Part shown: one piece after another, positions 34,281 through 44,954 of the stretch
How the letters are laid out: each line of letters starts with the position of its first letter
Position numbering within the stretch: position 1 is the stretch's first letter
From: Viridothelium virens
Lineage: Eukaryota > Ascomycota > Dothideomycetes > Trypetheliales > Trypetheliaceae
Direction of reading: 5' to 3'
Length of the DNA: 64,000 nucleotides
Assembly (NCBI GenBank): GCA_010094025.1
Contig: ML991811.1
Coordinates: forward strand, 124,001-188,000
Program-made: the position numbers and the translations under genes
Notes under the pieces: generated by a model
What the model saw: only the letters and a program-made list of their open reading frames with translations
Databases searched by the model: none
What the model was told of the DNA's origin: nothing

Positions 34281-37200
34281 ATGTCTTCGGACGAAAATTC
34301 AAGAAGTTCCGCAATGAACCTCACGAGCGATGACAGTGTCGATGCAATGACAGGTCTACCCACCTTACTGAGCATCCGGATATAACCTGCTAATGTAAGG
34401 TCTAGAGACGCGGCCGCTCAATGGCGATGGAAAGGAGTCGCGAGAAAAGCCTCAAGAGAAAGAAGTCCCCAGTGATCCAAATTCCCAGCGCCATGACAGT
34501 TCTTCACAAGAAGAGGTTGAAAACATAACCTCTCATCAGATCTTGAAACCTAAAGCGAATGAAGATCCACAGCTCTTGACGAAACCAGAGGATGCACCAT
34601 CGGGAGATGAGAAGTCCGGTAAGGGAGAGCTAAATTATGACAAGGGCGAAAATGACGCGTCAGGAGATGAAGAGTCAGAGCTCGGCGATCTTAGCGATGG
34701 TGACAGCGTGGATGACTTGCATGAAGCGCTCAGAATGAAATTTGAGGACATAGAGTCGAGAAAAAAGCTTGTATCAAAACGAAGTAAACAGCACCGACAA
34801 TACCTCAACATCATGGAAGAAAGGGTCTTGCTTTTGGAGGAGAGATGTGATTGGCTGGATAAACGTGCAAAGAAGCCTGGTTTCGATGGCGATTCGGTGG
34901 ATGACCCCTCTGAAGGAAAGAAAAGGGCCCTTAAAATGACTTTGAACCCCCAATTTTGGGAAGAATTTAAGGAGAGTTCAATGGGTGAAAGTCCGTATGT
35001 CATCGATGTTTTGATGGGGGAGCCGAAGCATCCGGATGCGAATGCCGATGAGCCATGGCGACAAATTTCCTTGCTAAGGTACTTCAATATGGAGGAATTG
35101 CGTGAGCAGGAACAATTATTAAAGGGCCGCTCAGATACCGAGAAGAGATCGGAACTCACCAAAGAAGTCGAAAACATCCGAGGTAATCGCATGCCGGAAC
35201 GGATTCGATTTAATAGCTGTGGCCTACAACACCTTCTTCGGCAGTATTTTCATTCGAGCTCCACTTCACTGAGAGTCTGCATTAATCCAGGGTTGATCAT
35301 GTTACGCCCCTTCAAGGCTTTGACACATTTTGAAGATCAAATCAGAACGCTACAGCAGAATCTGTTCGGGATCCTAGATAGGTTAAAGTTGACCGGGAAT
35401 ACGCAGTCAAGTGCACATACAAATCAGGGCGATGAACATAGAGACGAATCAAAAAGTGAAGAAAGCGAGCGTCATCCAGATCCCAATCTTCCAATAGCTA
35501 TGGGCGAAGAAGAATGGTCCTCCGTCCTTAAAGATCTGGGGCTCTTTCATAGCGACGAATGCTGTAAAATCATTGCTCCAGAGTGGCCAACTGATCAAGA
35601 AGCTAGAAAGACTTTTGAGTGTCTCCTTCAATTCATGGATCTATATCTGAAGCCGGTAACGTCGCAACTCCGAAGGCGTGATGTCACGAAAGTTCGATTC
35701 TCCGATTTGTGGCATCTCTTCAGAGCTGGCGACGAGATCATCACCAGCGAGCCGACGAAGAACCAGGATGTCCTCGCGATGAGGGTGATGAGGACGAACG
35801 GAGGTCGACGCAATATTCATCCAGGAGTCTCACCTTCCTTCGACTCCACTCCTTTGCCGGACCCAGAAGATCGAGTCAGACCGGTGGACAAGATCAACCC
35901 CTTCTGCATTCACGCACATTATCTAGACTTCGACGGAACATCACTGACTCCTGTACGCAGGCGATTCATTATCTATCCCTATGCAGGGGAACGTGCTATC
36001 ACTGAGCTCGATGTGTATCCTATAGAATACGCTCTCAAGGTCGAACCTCAATTGAAGAATACATTGATCAAACGGGGAAGGAACTTCATCAAATATGTGA
36101 TGTCGAGCTCCTTGTCATATTGTGACTGTAAGGGAAAAGAGCTGACCACAAAAGAGGATTTGAACGACAAAGTGATCGTCGATATGAAGGAATACTACAA
36201 GAGTCATGTACCTCCTCGGTTTACTGAACCTGAAGCTTTGGATATGTCCGAGACGAGCGACTGCACTCGCGGACTAGACTGCACACTCGGTGCAGACTGC
36301 TACCATGGTTCAACAGAGTCGTTCATTCAGGACCAGCATACCGACAAAACCGCAATGAAGGACTACCTCAATCAACATCAAATTTTCAAGGAATCGTCTG
36401 AGAAAGCTCAAGGCTCCCCCTCGTACTGGACCGATGATGAGGCTGCTCTTTGTAACTATCGGCTTTTTGCATACAAGCTTCGATCACGGGAGTGGGGTAC
36501 GTATTTCTTGGTGTGTTGGGAATCAGTAGTCTCTGACCAAGGACAGTCGAAACCCACGTTGACAGCCTTCACGACGTGACACTCACTGATGACGGCAAAG
36601 GCTTCGAGCGCCTAGTCCTTCCTGCTGCGCATAAGCATATCATCAAATCGCAGGTCAAGGAGCATTTCAGAAAGAAACAACTGTACACACCAGCTGCACA
36701 AGACGATCTCGACTTAGTGCGCGGGAAAGGACAGGGGCTTATCATTCTATTACACGGTACAACCAGATAATCGTGTAGATATACATGCAACTAACGATGT
36801 CCAGGCGCACCGGGGGTTGGCAAAACCTGTACCGCTGAAACGATTGCGGATCTCGTCTGGAAGCCCTTGTACCCAATCACATGCGGAGACTTAGGAAGTA
36901 CCGCCCGCGAAGTTGAGCAAAATCTCAAGCAGCATTTCACATTAGCTAGCAGATGGGACTGTGTGATGCTCCTGGATGAAGCCGACGTGTTCCTGGCCAA
37001 GCGGAAAACCGAGGATTTGGATCGTAACAGCATCGTCTCCGTCTTTCTCCGGATCATGGAGTACTACAAAGGCCTGCTCTTCTTGACCACAAATCGAATA
37101 GGGACCTTTGATGAAGCATTCATGTCTAGAGTTCATATCTCATTGTTCTGTAGGTTCAATCTTGAGTATGGGTCGCCAACGTGATCACGGCATACTGACG

Positions 37201-37821
37201 TCAGACCACCTAGATAAAAATTTTGACAAGAAAACGACAGTTAAAGTGTGGAAGACGTTCATTGCCCAGACGGAAGAAGTCATCAAAAAGAATAATTGGA
37301 CCCACTTCGAGCTCAAATCAGAAGAGATCAAAAAATTTGCCAAGGAGCACTGGGAAGAGAATCCTGATGCAAGATGGAATGGCAGGCAAATCCGGAATGC
37401 CTTCCACACTGCCATTGCCATGGCGGAGTTTGATGCCCAAGGAGAATCGACGGCTGGGATGATGGGTCCTAACCAACTTCCTTCTAAGGTTGTACTCGGA
37501 CGCGATCAATTTGCAAAGATCGCTTCTACTGTCAGGGATTTCGACCAGTACATGAAGGAAACCATGGGTGCGTCTTATGTGCAAAAGGCGGGAAAGGAAA
37601 GGATCAGAAAGTCTGAACAGCGAGGGGATACCAGATTTGGAGGACAGTCAGACAAAGCGAAGCAGAGTTCCAAGCAGGGTAAGAAGTCAAGGCCTGACTC
37701 GGAAGAGGAATCTTCTGAAACCTCTTCAGAAGAGCGATCCAAGAAGAAGAAATCTTCGGAGCGATCTAAGAAAAGGGCTAAAGAGTATGAAAGTGAGAGC
37801 TCACCTTCTGACTCGGAATGA
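34281..37821 (+). CDS. DUF7025-type AAA+ ATPase
   Basis: Five exons, join(34281..34353, 34400..36496, 36547..36756, 36805..37149, 37205..37821), encode 1113 aa. The N-terminal 150 residues are acidic with a coiled coil. A large DUF7025-like region follows (DLWHLFRAGDEIITSEP, PFCIHAHYLDFDG, RRRFIIYPYAGERAITELDVYP). A single AAA+ module contains Walker A GAPGVGKT (Lys800), Walker B VMLLDEAD (Asp851-Glu852) and a sensor-like LFLTTNRIGTFDEAF with an SRVHISL arginine-finger region. The tail is Ser/Lys/Glu rich. These proteins are numerous in Pezizomycotina and resemble the BCS1/AAA clade; substrates are unknown. The 46-nt first intron was needed to reach the upstream ATG. The Walker A is split by an intron after its first base. 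Confidence 0.87.
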
Positions 37822-39074
37822 TGATTGACCCACTTATGGGTTATTTACTATGCCGTGTTCTAGAATAGATCGGTTGATTGTCCCCGGTTGAGTGATACAG
37901 TAATTTAGAAAATTTACTGTTCGGACGGTGCCACTTGCTCGGCCACTGAAAACAGTCCAACAGATGTGACGCTGTCGATGAAGACATTGCATTCTGCACT
38001 CGAGTGTGTCACGATGTAAGATCGTGACGAATACCCGGACTCAGCCGTGTCCAAGTATGCCTGTTTTTAACCTTTGTAGCCCGTCTGGAATCGTGCTCTT
38101 CGATAAGTAACATAGTGTCAAATGCTCCACCAGATCGATTGAGTCGAAACGTCTTTTTGTGGCAGTCCTCTAGCTCTGTCGATTGAATAATGAATACTTT
38201 GCCATCTCATAGTGTCATTTGACGCTTGGATTTCATGTCCTGAGGCCTGCTGGGTGTGCAAGGATACTACCATATACTACTCTAAGACGTTGATGCACCT
38301 CATTTGGCATTTTCTCGATTGCAAGTTATGTCAATTTCACGAAATAACGTCAATAAGATGAAAGATGTTTCTTTGAAGGGTTGCGGAGAAGCGTCTCGTG
38401 TGTCCCGTGGCTACTCCGCGCACATGCCAAGAGGCCATGAGAGGTATGAGGTCACCTCGCGATCGACTGCTCTAAGTCACGTGACTGGGAACAGAATGTG
38501 TGGGGCAATCCACAGGTTGAATAACACCCATTCTGTCTCCGAGTCGATTGCGCATGTGACAAAGTTAAGCGTCTCTTCATACTACTTATTATAGCTTATA
38601 TAACGATATAATGATTGTACGCGAATTTGTTACTAGATGGATCATAGCACTTAGGATACGATACTGAGCCAGAACACGATACTTTACTGGCAAACTCAAA
38701 ATTGGGGAAGAATTTTTATTTTTTCAGGGAATGTTCATGAATTTAGTGGACTGATGTAAATCTAAAGCGCTACTGCACAAAGTGGATTGGAGGATTGGGA
38801 AGAAAGTCTTTGCAAACCAGGGGCCATAGTCTTATCAATTGCTGCCTTAATTTCCCGCTCCGACCGACTCTCTCTGATATAGCGCAGACCAGCTCCAAAT
38901 GGGGGGGGAAACAGGACAACATGTGGGAGGTAGTGAGACACACGCATTTCAACCAGTAAAGGAAACCACACTGTACGAACGCACTCGCCACGAGAGCGCC
39001 CGCCAGCCCAGCCTAACAGGTTGCATTTGTTTTTTTGCCGTTTTAGAGAATGACTTGGGTGAGAAGCACACCAT
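37822..39074. other. 1.25 kb convergent intergenic region
   Basis: No supportable gene. It carries a perfect 12-bp palindrome, AGTCACGTGACT, at 38475-38486 and an 8-G run at 38901-38908. The part nearest 39074 is the 3' UTR of the 14-3-3 gene. Confidence 0.4.
38475..38486. promoter_or_regulatory. AGTCACGTGACT palindrome (CDEI/E-box-like)
   Basis: A perfect 12-bp palindrome with a GTCACGTGAC core, the type of sequence bound by Cbf1/USF-like bHLH factors. It lies between two converging genes, so a simple promoter role is unlikely. Chance is possible. Confidence 0.35.
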
Positions 39075-40119
39075 CTACTCAGCAGTTTTCGCCTCCTCGC
39101 CAGCAGCGGCACCTTCACTTGATTCGGCTGTCTTCTCAGCAGCAGCAGTGCCTTGCTCACCACCCGTTGGCTCGGCCTCGGATGAAGTCCAGAGGGTCTG
39201 AAAGATGTCAGCAGACGTCGTAGTACGCTTGCAGTATCGCTATATCATACCAGGTTGTCTCTCAAGAGTTGCATGATCAACGTAGAGTCCTTGTAGCTCT
39301 CCTCGCTTAAAGTGTCAAGCTCTGTAGGAAATTAGCCTCTCAAATTCTAGACCAGCCGCGCACTCTACATACCAGCAATGGCATCATCGAATGCCTGCTT
39401 GGCAAGCTGGCAAGCCTGATCCGGGGAGTTGAGGATCTCATAGTAGAACACTGAGAAGTTGAGAGCGAGACCGAGGCGGATGGGATGCGTGGGAGCAAGG
39501 TCGGTGGTCGCAACCTCGGTGGCGGCCTTGTAAGCCTCAAGCGACTTATCGGCAGAAAGTTTGCGCTTATCGCTGAGGGCAAACTCGGCAAGATAACGGT
39601 GGTAATCACCCTTCCTATAGAAGCAATGCGATCAGCATGCCATTGTGACGTGGCCTCTGTGTCGGGGGGGGGGGGGGAAAGCCATACATCTTGTGGTAAA
39701 AGACCTTGGACTCGCCGCTCTGAGCCGATGGGATTAAGTGCTTGTCGAGGACGTCAAGAATGTCCTCACAGATCTTGCCAAGCTCGGCCTCAATCTTCTG
39801 GCGGTATTCCTTGATCAATCCAACCTGAGTCTCGTTGCCCTTGGACTCCTCCTTTTGTTCGATGGAAGTGACGATTCTCCAGGATGCGCGTCGTGCCCCA
39901 ATGACATTCTTGTAGGCGACCGATAAGAGATTTCGTTCCTCAACAGACAGCTCTTGATCCGCAGATGCAACCTGTTTCATGTTCTCCACCATTTCTGTTG
40001 TTGTACGTGATTAGACGCGTCCTCGTGCCTCGGTGGAATTAACCAATCTATTTCATACCTTCATAGCGCTCGGCTTGCTCGGCGAGCTTGGCCAGGTAAA
40101 CGGAGTCTTCGTAACCCAT
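39075..40119 (-). CDS. 14-3-3 protein
   Basis: Five exons, complement(39075..39197, 39251..39321, 39373..39614, 39688..39994, 40059..40119), encode 267 aa. Both family signatures are present: [20 protein letters not shown] and [18 protein letters not shown]. The phosphopeptide-binding residues fall in [18 protein letters not shown] and [14 protein letters not shown]. The tail is Glu/Ala-rich ([20 protein letters not shown]). 14-3-3 dimers bind phosphoserine/threonine motifs and control signalling, cell cycle and enzyme activity. Intron 2 (39615-39687) contains a 14-base G run (C in the transcript). The ortholog is of the Bmh/ArtA type. Confidence 0.96.
39664..39677. repeat. 14-bp G homopolymer in a 14-3-3 intron
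   Basis: In the transcript it is a run of 14 C residues about ten bases inside the 5' end of intron 2. Such runs are length-unstable and error-prone in sequencing. Confidence 0.9.
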
Positions 40120-40591
40120 TTTGACTGTGTCTGAAGAAATAGCAGTCATTAGCATATGCTCCAAAAGTGAGTAGCGATTGAAGTGGTGGGATGGGTTCGG
40201 GTGAATAAAGGTTCCAGAAGGGTTTTTGAAACGGTCGTCCGAACGGCACAACAAAAATAGCACGCGACGCGCGATAAATCAAGAATAGCCGTGGCAGGAA
40301 TGTATAGTGCCTTTAGAAGGTTCTGTGACTGATGAAAAGATGGATCGCCTGCTGTCGCGTGCCATGGCTTGCTAGCAAGCTGCAGGCTTTGTCGCTAATG
40401 GATAAGGAAGGGGCTATAGCGCAATCATGATGCGAAATGCGTGCTCAGGGTATTCGGAGTGACCAGGGTGTAAATTGAGGTATGAGATTCGAGTCGCAGA
40501 TAGGCGCCCGATCGCTGGTCCAAGAGACTCAGGATGCCTGAGTGGAGCAAATACTTGCAGGCAGGAAACAGCGGATTGGGGTTGCGAGTAG

Positions 40592-40918
40592 ATGACGAAA
40601 ACGCAGCCAAGCATGCGGCACTTACTTGTAGGCAGATACGATGGCAGCGAGAATTGGAGGCACCACGATGTGACAAAGCTGCTGGAAGAGAGGAAAGCGA
40701 AAGGGGGGATAGATGATCCGGTTGAGGACTTGGAGTGGGCTGGAGTGGAAGTCGTTGGGTTGTGGTGGAAGCAGGTGGAGGAACGGGCGAGATTGAGAGG
40801 TGAGGCTATGCGCCAATTAGGCGAGCGCATCAACAGACATCACGGCCCAGGATGTGACCGCTACCAGCATTGCAAGACCCACAACACTCTCATTACCACC
40901 ATTACCACCATTACCTGA
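40592..40918 (+). CDS. Weak candidate ORF, 108 aa
   Basis: ATG-initiated frame with a charged, coding-like middle (LLEERKAKGGIDDPVEDLEW, VVGLWWKQVEERARLRGEAM), ending in a low-complexity ITTITTIT tail made by the 9-bp repeat. No domain is recognised. Its location in the divergent promoter of the 14-3-3 gene makes a chance ORF or an upstream transcript equally likely. Confidence 0.2.
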   Translation: MTKTQPSMRHLLVGRYDGSENWRHHDVTKLLEERKAKGGIDDPVEDLEWAGVEVVGLWWKQVEERARLRGEAMRQLGERINRHHGPGCDRYQHCKTHNTLITTITTIT

Positions 40919-41281
40919 GCCTGCTAGCCTCCAAGCCTGGAAATGACGCATCCATTCGACGCCGCACTTGACCCCGACGCTGTCTCTCATTCTGCCATCT
41001 CCCATTTCGACATCGTACGTGTCGTGCAGCATTGCCTACATGCCAGGCCTGAAGAGATGACGTTGCTTGTGGAATTGCATGGAACTAAGCGCTGTACATT
41101 CAGTCTTTGCATCAATGAAGAAGCCTTGACCCGGCCCTGCGTGATAAGCTGTAGACGCATGAACCCCAGTAGCTCTCTATTGGACGTCCCAAATCAATAT
41201 GCCTAGGTAATTAGGAGGCCTTTCAGGCCAGTCCTCGCGTACAACGAGTTTTGAAGGGGCATCTCGGCTTCTCCAAGTCTG

Positions 41282-41297
41282 TACGGAGTACTCCGTA
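41282..41297. promoter_or_regulatory. 16-bp palindrome TACGGAGTACTCCGTA upstream of INH1
   Basis: A perfect palindrome containing CGG-N6-CCG, the architecture bound by Zn2Cys6 dimers. It lies about 185 bp upstream of the INH1 ATG. A related half site, ACTCCGT, follows near 41350. Confidence 0.5.
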
Positions 41298-41482
41298 GTC
41301 CAAGACACCGTACCTTACCTCCCGTGCCTCCTTACCATACGTGCCATACTACTCCGTTTACCTAGACTGGTCCGTGCTTTGACTACCTCCGGAACCGCGG
41401 TCCTCTACAAACGACGTCGATCTCTCGCCAATCCTGCAACTTCCACCAGTCTCAAATCCCTTTCTGTCCACGCACTTCCATC

Positions 41483-41975
41483 ATGACCACTTCTCGTGCA
41501 GTGCTTCGTGCAACTCGGGCTTTCGGCTCCCCACGCATCGCCTCACGCAGCTTTTCTGTTGCTTCCCGGATGATGGCTGAAGGTGATACTGGAGCTCCGC
41601 GATCCGGTGGTGCAGCTTCAAGGTAACCTGAGATTTCCATTGGCTTTTCCGGGAAGTAAGCTGACATCTGAGTCTTGTAGCGATGCCTTTACAAAGCGAG
41701 AGAGTGCCAGTGAAGAAATGTTTATCCGGGACCAGGAGAGACAAAAGTAGGTCTGCCCCGATGCCTTCAAGACTACCTTTCAACAGACGAGGCCGCGACT
41801 GCACTCTCAAAGAAGATTATGTTATCCAACCCAATCGAGTACCAATGCTAATAGTCCTTCGCCACCTAGGCTGGCTTCTCTGAGGGCTAAGATTGGCGAA
41901 CACAAGAAACACCTTGAGGAGCTTGAGAAGCACGTCGACGATCTATCGAAGGAACAAGGTGGAGAGCAGAACTGA
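41483..41975 (+). CDS. INH1: Mitochondrial F1F0-ATPase inhibitor (IF1)
   Basis: Three exons, join(41483..41622, 41681..41746, 41870..41975), encode 103 aa. The N-terminus is a clear mitochondrial presequence (MTTSRAVLRATRAFGSPRIA). The mature inhibitory segment is SDAFTKRESASEEMFIRDQE, followed by a coiled coil (LASLRAKIGEHKKHLEELEK). IF1 binds F1 when the matrix is acidified and blocks ATP hydrolysis. The length fits the family. The second intron acceptor CACCTAG was chosen because it restores RQKLASLRAK. Confidence 0.9.
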
Positions 41976-42267
41976 GTGCTTGCAAGAATGGACATTGAGA
42001 GCATAAGAATACATGTAACTGGAGCAAGTGCGATCGACAAGCTACAAATTGTATGACTCAAAAAGGACGAAATTGTAACTCCACTTTCATCAATTAAGAT
42101 ACCATTTCACATGTTTCTGTCGCCCACGGCATATGGCTGCTACCAAAGTTTTATCGTACACCTTCGATTCACTTCCTCTGTCGCCCGGAACGCCATCGCA
42201 TGCATCTGACACCCATATCCTCGATTCGACGGTATGCACATCGCAGTCTGAGCGACATTACTATTCC

Positions 42268-44496
42268 TTACCGCCTGCTCCCCATCCACGAGCGATAGAA
42301 ATCATCAGCTGTATCAGTACCAATCCCATGATATCCATTCGTGCCCATTCGCTGCGTATCCTTCTGCGCGGCTGCAACCTTAGTCTGAAGCTGCGTAGCG
42401 CTCTGATCAATCTGCTGAAGCGAAAAGAGATGGCTATTCAGAACCCTCACAATCTGCGAAAGCTGTTTCCCCCTCAAGTTAGCAATCTCTTCACCGAAAC
42501 AGGAGGTAAACCGATTGGCCGCAGCCGCACTCACCGGATCGTCTGCCCGACTCGTCCGACTCAACTGCCCACTAACCCCATTGATATCCTCAATCATCGC
42601 CCCCAACTCCCTCCCCATCTCTCCCAACTTGTCATTCAGCCTCTCAGCCAACCTATACGTCTTCTCCCTCTCACCATCCGGACCCCCTTGCCCGACACCA
42701 CCATCGCCACCCTGCCCCACCCCCCCAGACCGTCCCATCATCCCCTCAACCTCCCTCTCATACCGCTCCAACCACGCAGCCAGCTCCTCCTGCTGCCCCT
42801 CCACAGCACTCAGCCGCCTCTCCACCTCCGCCGTGTCGCGCTCCGCCTGAAACGTGCGCGCATACAGCTTCGAGATCTTGTCTGAGTTCTCCACTAGCAT
42901 CGCGTCCCACTCGGCCACCTGCGCGGCTTGGGCCTGGAACTGCTTCTGGTGCTTCGAGAGGTCTGTCGCCCATCGCGTGATGATCTCGTCCATGGACTTG
43001 TTTTTCAGCCGCGAGGAGGCGGGGGGCGCGGGGCCGGTCGTCGAGGCGCCGAGGGAGGCGTCTTTCGGGGCAGTGCCGACGCCGGTGAAGGTTGTTGGGG
43101 CGGTCGAGGCAGTGGGCGCGGCGGTGGTGCTAGTAGCAGTAGTAGTATTAGTCGTGGATGTGGTGGCGGCGGGAGTCGTTGTCGTGTCGTCCTTCTTTTG
43201 GCCGAAGAACGTATTCGTGGGTGCCACGGTGGAGGTCGTAGCTGTGCTGGAGGAGGCAGGAGTGGAAGAGGTTGCGGCGTCGTCCTTCTTTTGTCCTAGA
43301 GGGGAGAAAAAACTAGTGGTGGGCGCTGCTGTAGAGGCTGCTGTACTTGCTGAGGCACTCGTGATGGCGCCGAAGAGATTTGAAGCGGGAGCAGCAGAGG
43401 AGGTGGTGGGCGTGCTAGACGAGGTACTACCGCCAGTGCCGAACAGGTTGGACGTGGGTGCTGAACTTGTAGGCTGTGATGCTGATGTTTGCGAAGGAGC
43501 AGGAGAAGAGCCGAGGAAACCAAAGCCGGGTTTCGCACTTTGATTCTGCTGGGTGCCGCCTAAATTCCCGAAGCCAGGAGTTGACTGACCCGATTGAGTT
43601 TTGTTCAAGCCGCCAAAGAACCCGCCAGTTGGCTGAGAAGATGGGGCTGGTCCACTAGGGGTTGACGCCTGTTGATTTTCTACAGGTTTACTTCCGAACA
43701 AGGTACTCGCAGCAGACGAACCAGTGGATGGCTGTTGGCTGTCTGGAGGTTTTGCTCCAAACAGATTGCTGGTGGTCGAAGGTATCGTGGATGAGCTACC
43801 GCCAAACGGCGTCGACGAACTTGATTGTGTAGTTTCGGGCTGCGTCTTGTTTTGACCGAAAAGAGTACCAGTGCTCTGTTGCGGCTTTCCAAGGCTGCCG
43901 AACACGGAAGTGCTACCGACTGAGCTTGTCGGTGGGGGTCCTGCAGGCGTTGTCGAAGTGTTGGGAGAGAAAAATGCTGATGGCTTTGCGGTTGCTGGAG
44001 TTCCAAAGCTTGAGAAGGGGGATGCGCTGCTTGTTCCTGCTGCGCTCGGCCCTTGGCCTGGTGTAGCAGGTGTCCCTGCTTGATTCATGCCGGTGTTTGA
44101 TGAACTGGTCTGATTGGTATTCTCTTCAGGTTTCTTGCCGAAACTGAATCCAGAGCTGGATGTGTTGTCCGAAGGCTTCTGGCCGAACAGGCTGCCAGTG
44201 TTCCCAGAACCAAACGCAGTCGCGGTCGACCCTGAGCCGAAGATAGATCCTTGAGTATTCGGCGTGGTTGAGCCAAATAAGCTTGGTCCAGATGCTGCTG
44301 GAGTGGTTTGACCAGACCCACCACCGAAGGGACTAGCTGCTGAAGAGGTTGCGGGTTTGTTTTGCGACGAACTTCCAAAGATACTCGTAGGTCCCTGAGC
44401 GGGAGTGCTCGAGCCAAATAATGAGCCACTTGAGCCACTGCTGGTAGCTGGTTGCCCAAAGCTAAAGGTAGGGGTAGATTTTGGAAGGTCGGACAT
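42268..44496 (-). CDS. NSP1: Nucleoporin NSP1
   Basis: A single exon of 742 aa with ATG at 44496 (MSDLPKSTPTFSFGQPATSS). Residues 1 to about 500 are FG repeats, mostly SLFG, FSFG, FG and FFG units in Ser/Thr/Ala/Gln-rich spacers. A Thr/Ala-rich linker leads into the Nsp1-type coiled-coil domain (MDEIITRWATDLSKHQKQF, VAEWDAMLVENSDKISKLY, YHGIGTDTADDFYRSWMG). Nsp1 sits in the central channel with Nup49/Nup57 and in the Nup82 complex, forming part of the permeability barrier. A Gly-rich insert in the coiled coil (near GGVGQGGDGGVGQGG) is unusual. It converges with INH1 (292 bp between stops) and diverges from LAA2. Confidence 0.93.
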   Translation of the reverse strand: MSDLPKSTPTFSFGQPATSSGSSGSLFGSSTPAQGPTSIFGSSSQNKPATSSAASPFGGGSGQTTPAASGPSLFGSTTPNTQGSIFGSGSTATAFGSGNTGSLFGQKPSDNTSSSGFSFGKKPEENTNQTSSSNTGMNQAGTPATPGQGPSAAGTSSASPFSSFGTPATAKPSAFFSPNTSTTPAGPPPTSSVGSTSVFGSLGKPQQSTGTLFGQNKTQPETTQSSSSTPFGGSSSTIPSTTSNLFGAKPPDSQQPSTGSSAASTLFGSKPVENQQASTPSGPAPSSQPTGGFFGGLNKTQSGQSTPGFGNLGGTQQNQSAKPGFGFLGSSPAPSQTSASQPTSSAPTSNLFGTGGSTSSSTPTTSSAAPASNLFGAITSASASTAASTAAPTTSFFSPLGQKKDDAATSSTPASSSTATTSTVAPTNTFFGQKKDDTTTTPAATTSTTNTTTATSTTAAPTASTAPTTFTGVGTAPKDASLGASTTGPAPPASSRLKNKSMDEIITRWATDLSKHQKQFQAQAAQVAEWDAMLVENSDKISKLYARTFQAERDTAEVERRLSAVEGQQEELAAWLERYEREVEGMMGRSGGVGQGGDGGVGQGGPDGEREKTYRLAERLNDKLGEMGRELGAMIEDINGVSGQLSRTSRADDPVSAAAANRFTSCFGEEIANLRGKQLSQIVRVLNSHLFSLQQIDQSATQLQTKVAAAQKDTQRMGTNGYHGIGTDTADDFYRSWMGSRR

Positions 44497-44954
44497 GCTG
44501 GCGCAAGGAATGGAATGCTTGTGAAACTCCCGTGAAGCTGCAGTGCGGATCAGTACATGCGTATACAAAGCGCTTGAAGTAGAAGGTTCGATTAAGAATT
44601 GAGATCAAAGAAAATCGAGGAGGCGAAATGTCCGCCTTGGCTTTGTGGCGTATAAAAGAGCGCGCAGAGTCTCAGACTGCCACTTGATGGCACACGGTAC
44701 ACAGGTTGTTCTCACTCTCATTGCAGTCCGAAAAACACGAAGTCGCGTTCGAGATGCTCGCCTTACCAAATCAGGAAAGCGCGATTCTACGCACCTACGA
44801 CCCTATGTTACTAGTGCTCCCACCGAACCGCCAAATCTCTACTTCTAGCTTCCCACTTCGATCCCAGTCAGACACCTCTACTCCCACCGTCTCATTCTCT
44901 GAGACTCTGGGATACCTGGGAGGTACTCTGTTCGACAGTCCATATTCACCGAAC
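44497..44954. promoter_or_regulatory. Divergent region between NSP1 and LAA2
   Basis: A 458-bp region. The LAA2 reading frame stays open upstream to an in-frame ATG at 44754, so this interval may be partly coding. Confidence 0.4.

Larger units (their letters stand above)
40120..41482. promoter_or_regulatory. Divergent region between 14-3-3 and INH1
   Basis: This 1.36 kb region holds the promoters of both genes and the weak ORF at 40592-40918. A CATTACCAC-type 9-bp unit repeats about 2.7 times at 40891-40915. A perfect 16-bp palindrome lies at 41282-41297. Confidence 0.45.

Noticed and set aside
40891-40915. CATTACCAC tandem units as a possible repeat array
   Set aside because: Fewer than three short copies; too small to be a CRISPR-like or satellite array.
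42133-43543. Long plus-strand ORFs opposite NSP1
   Set aside because: Antisense shadows of the low-complexity NSP1 gene.
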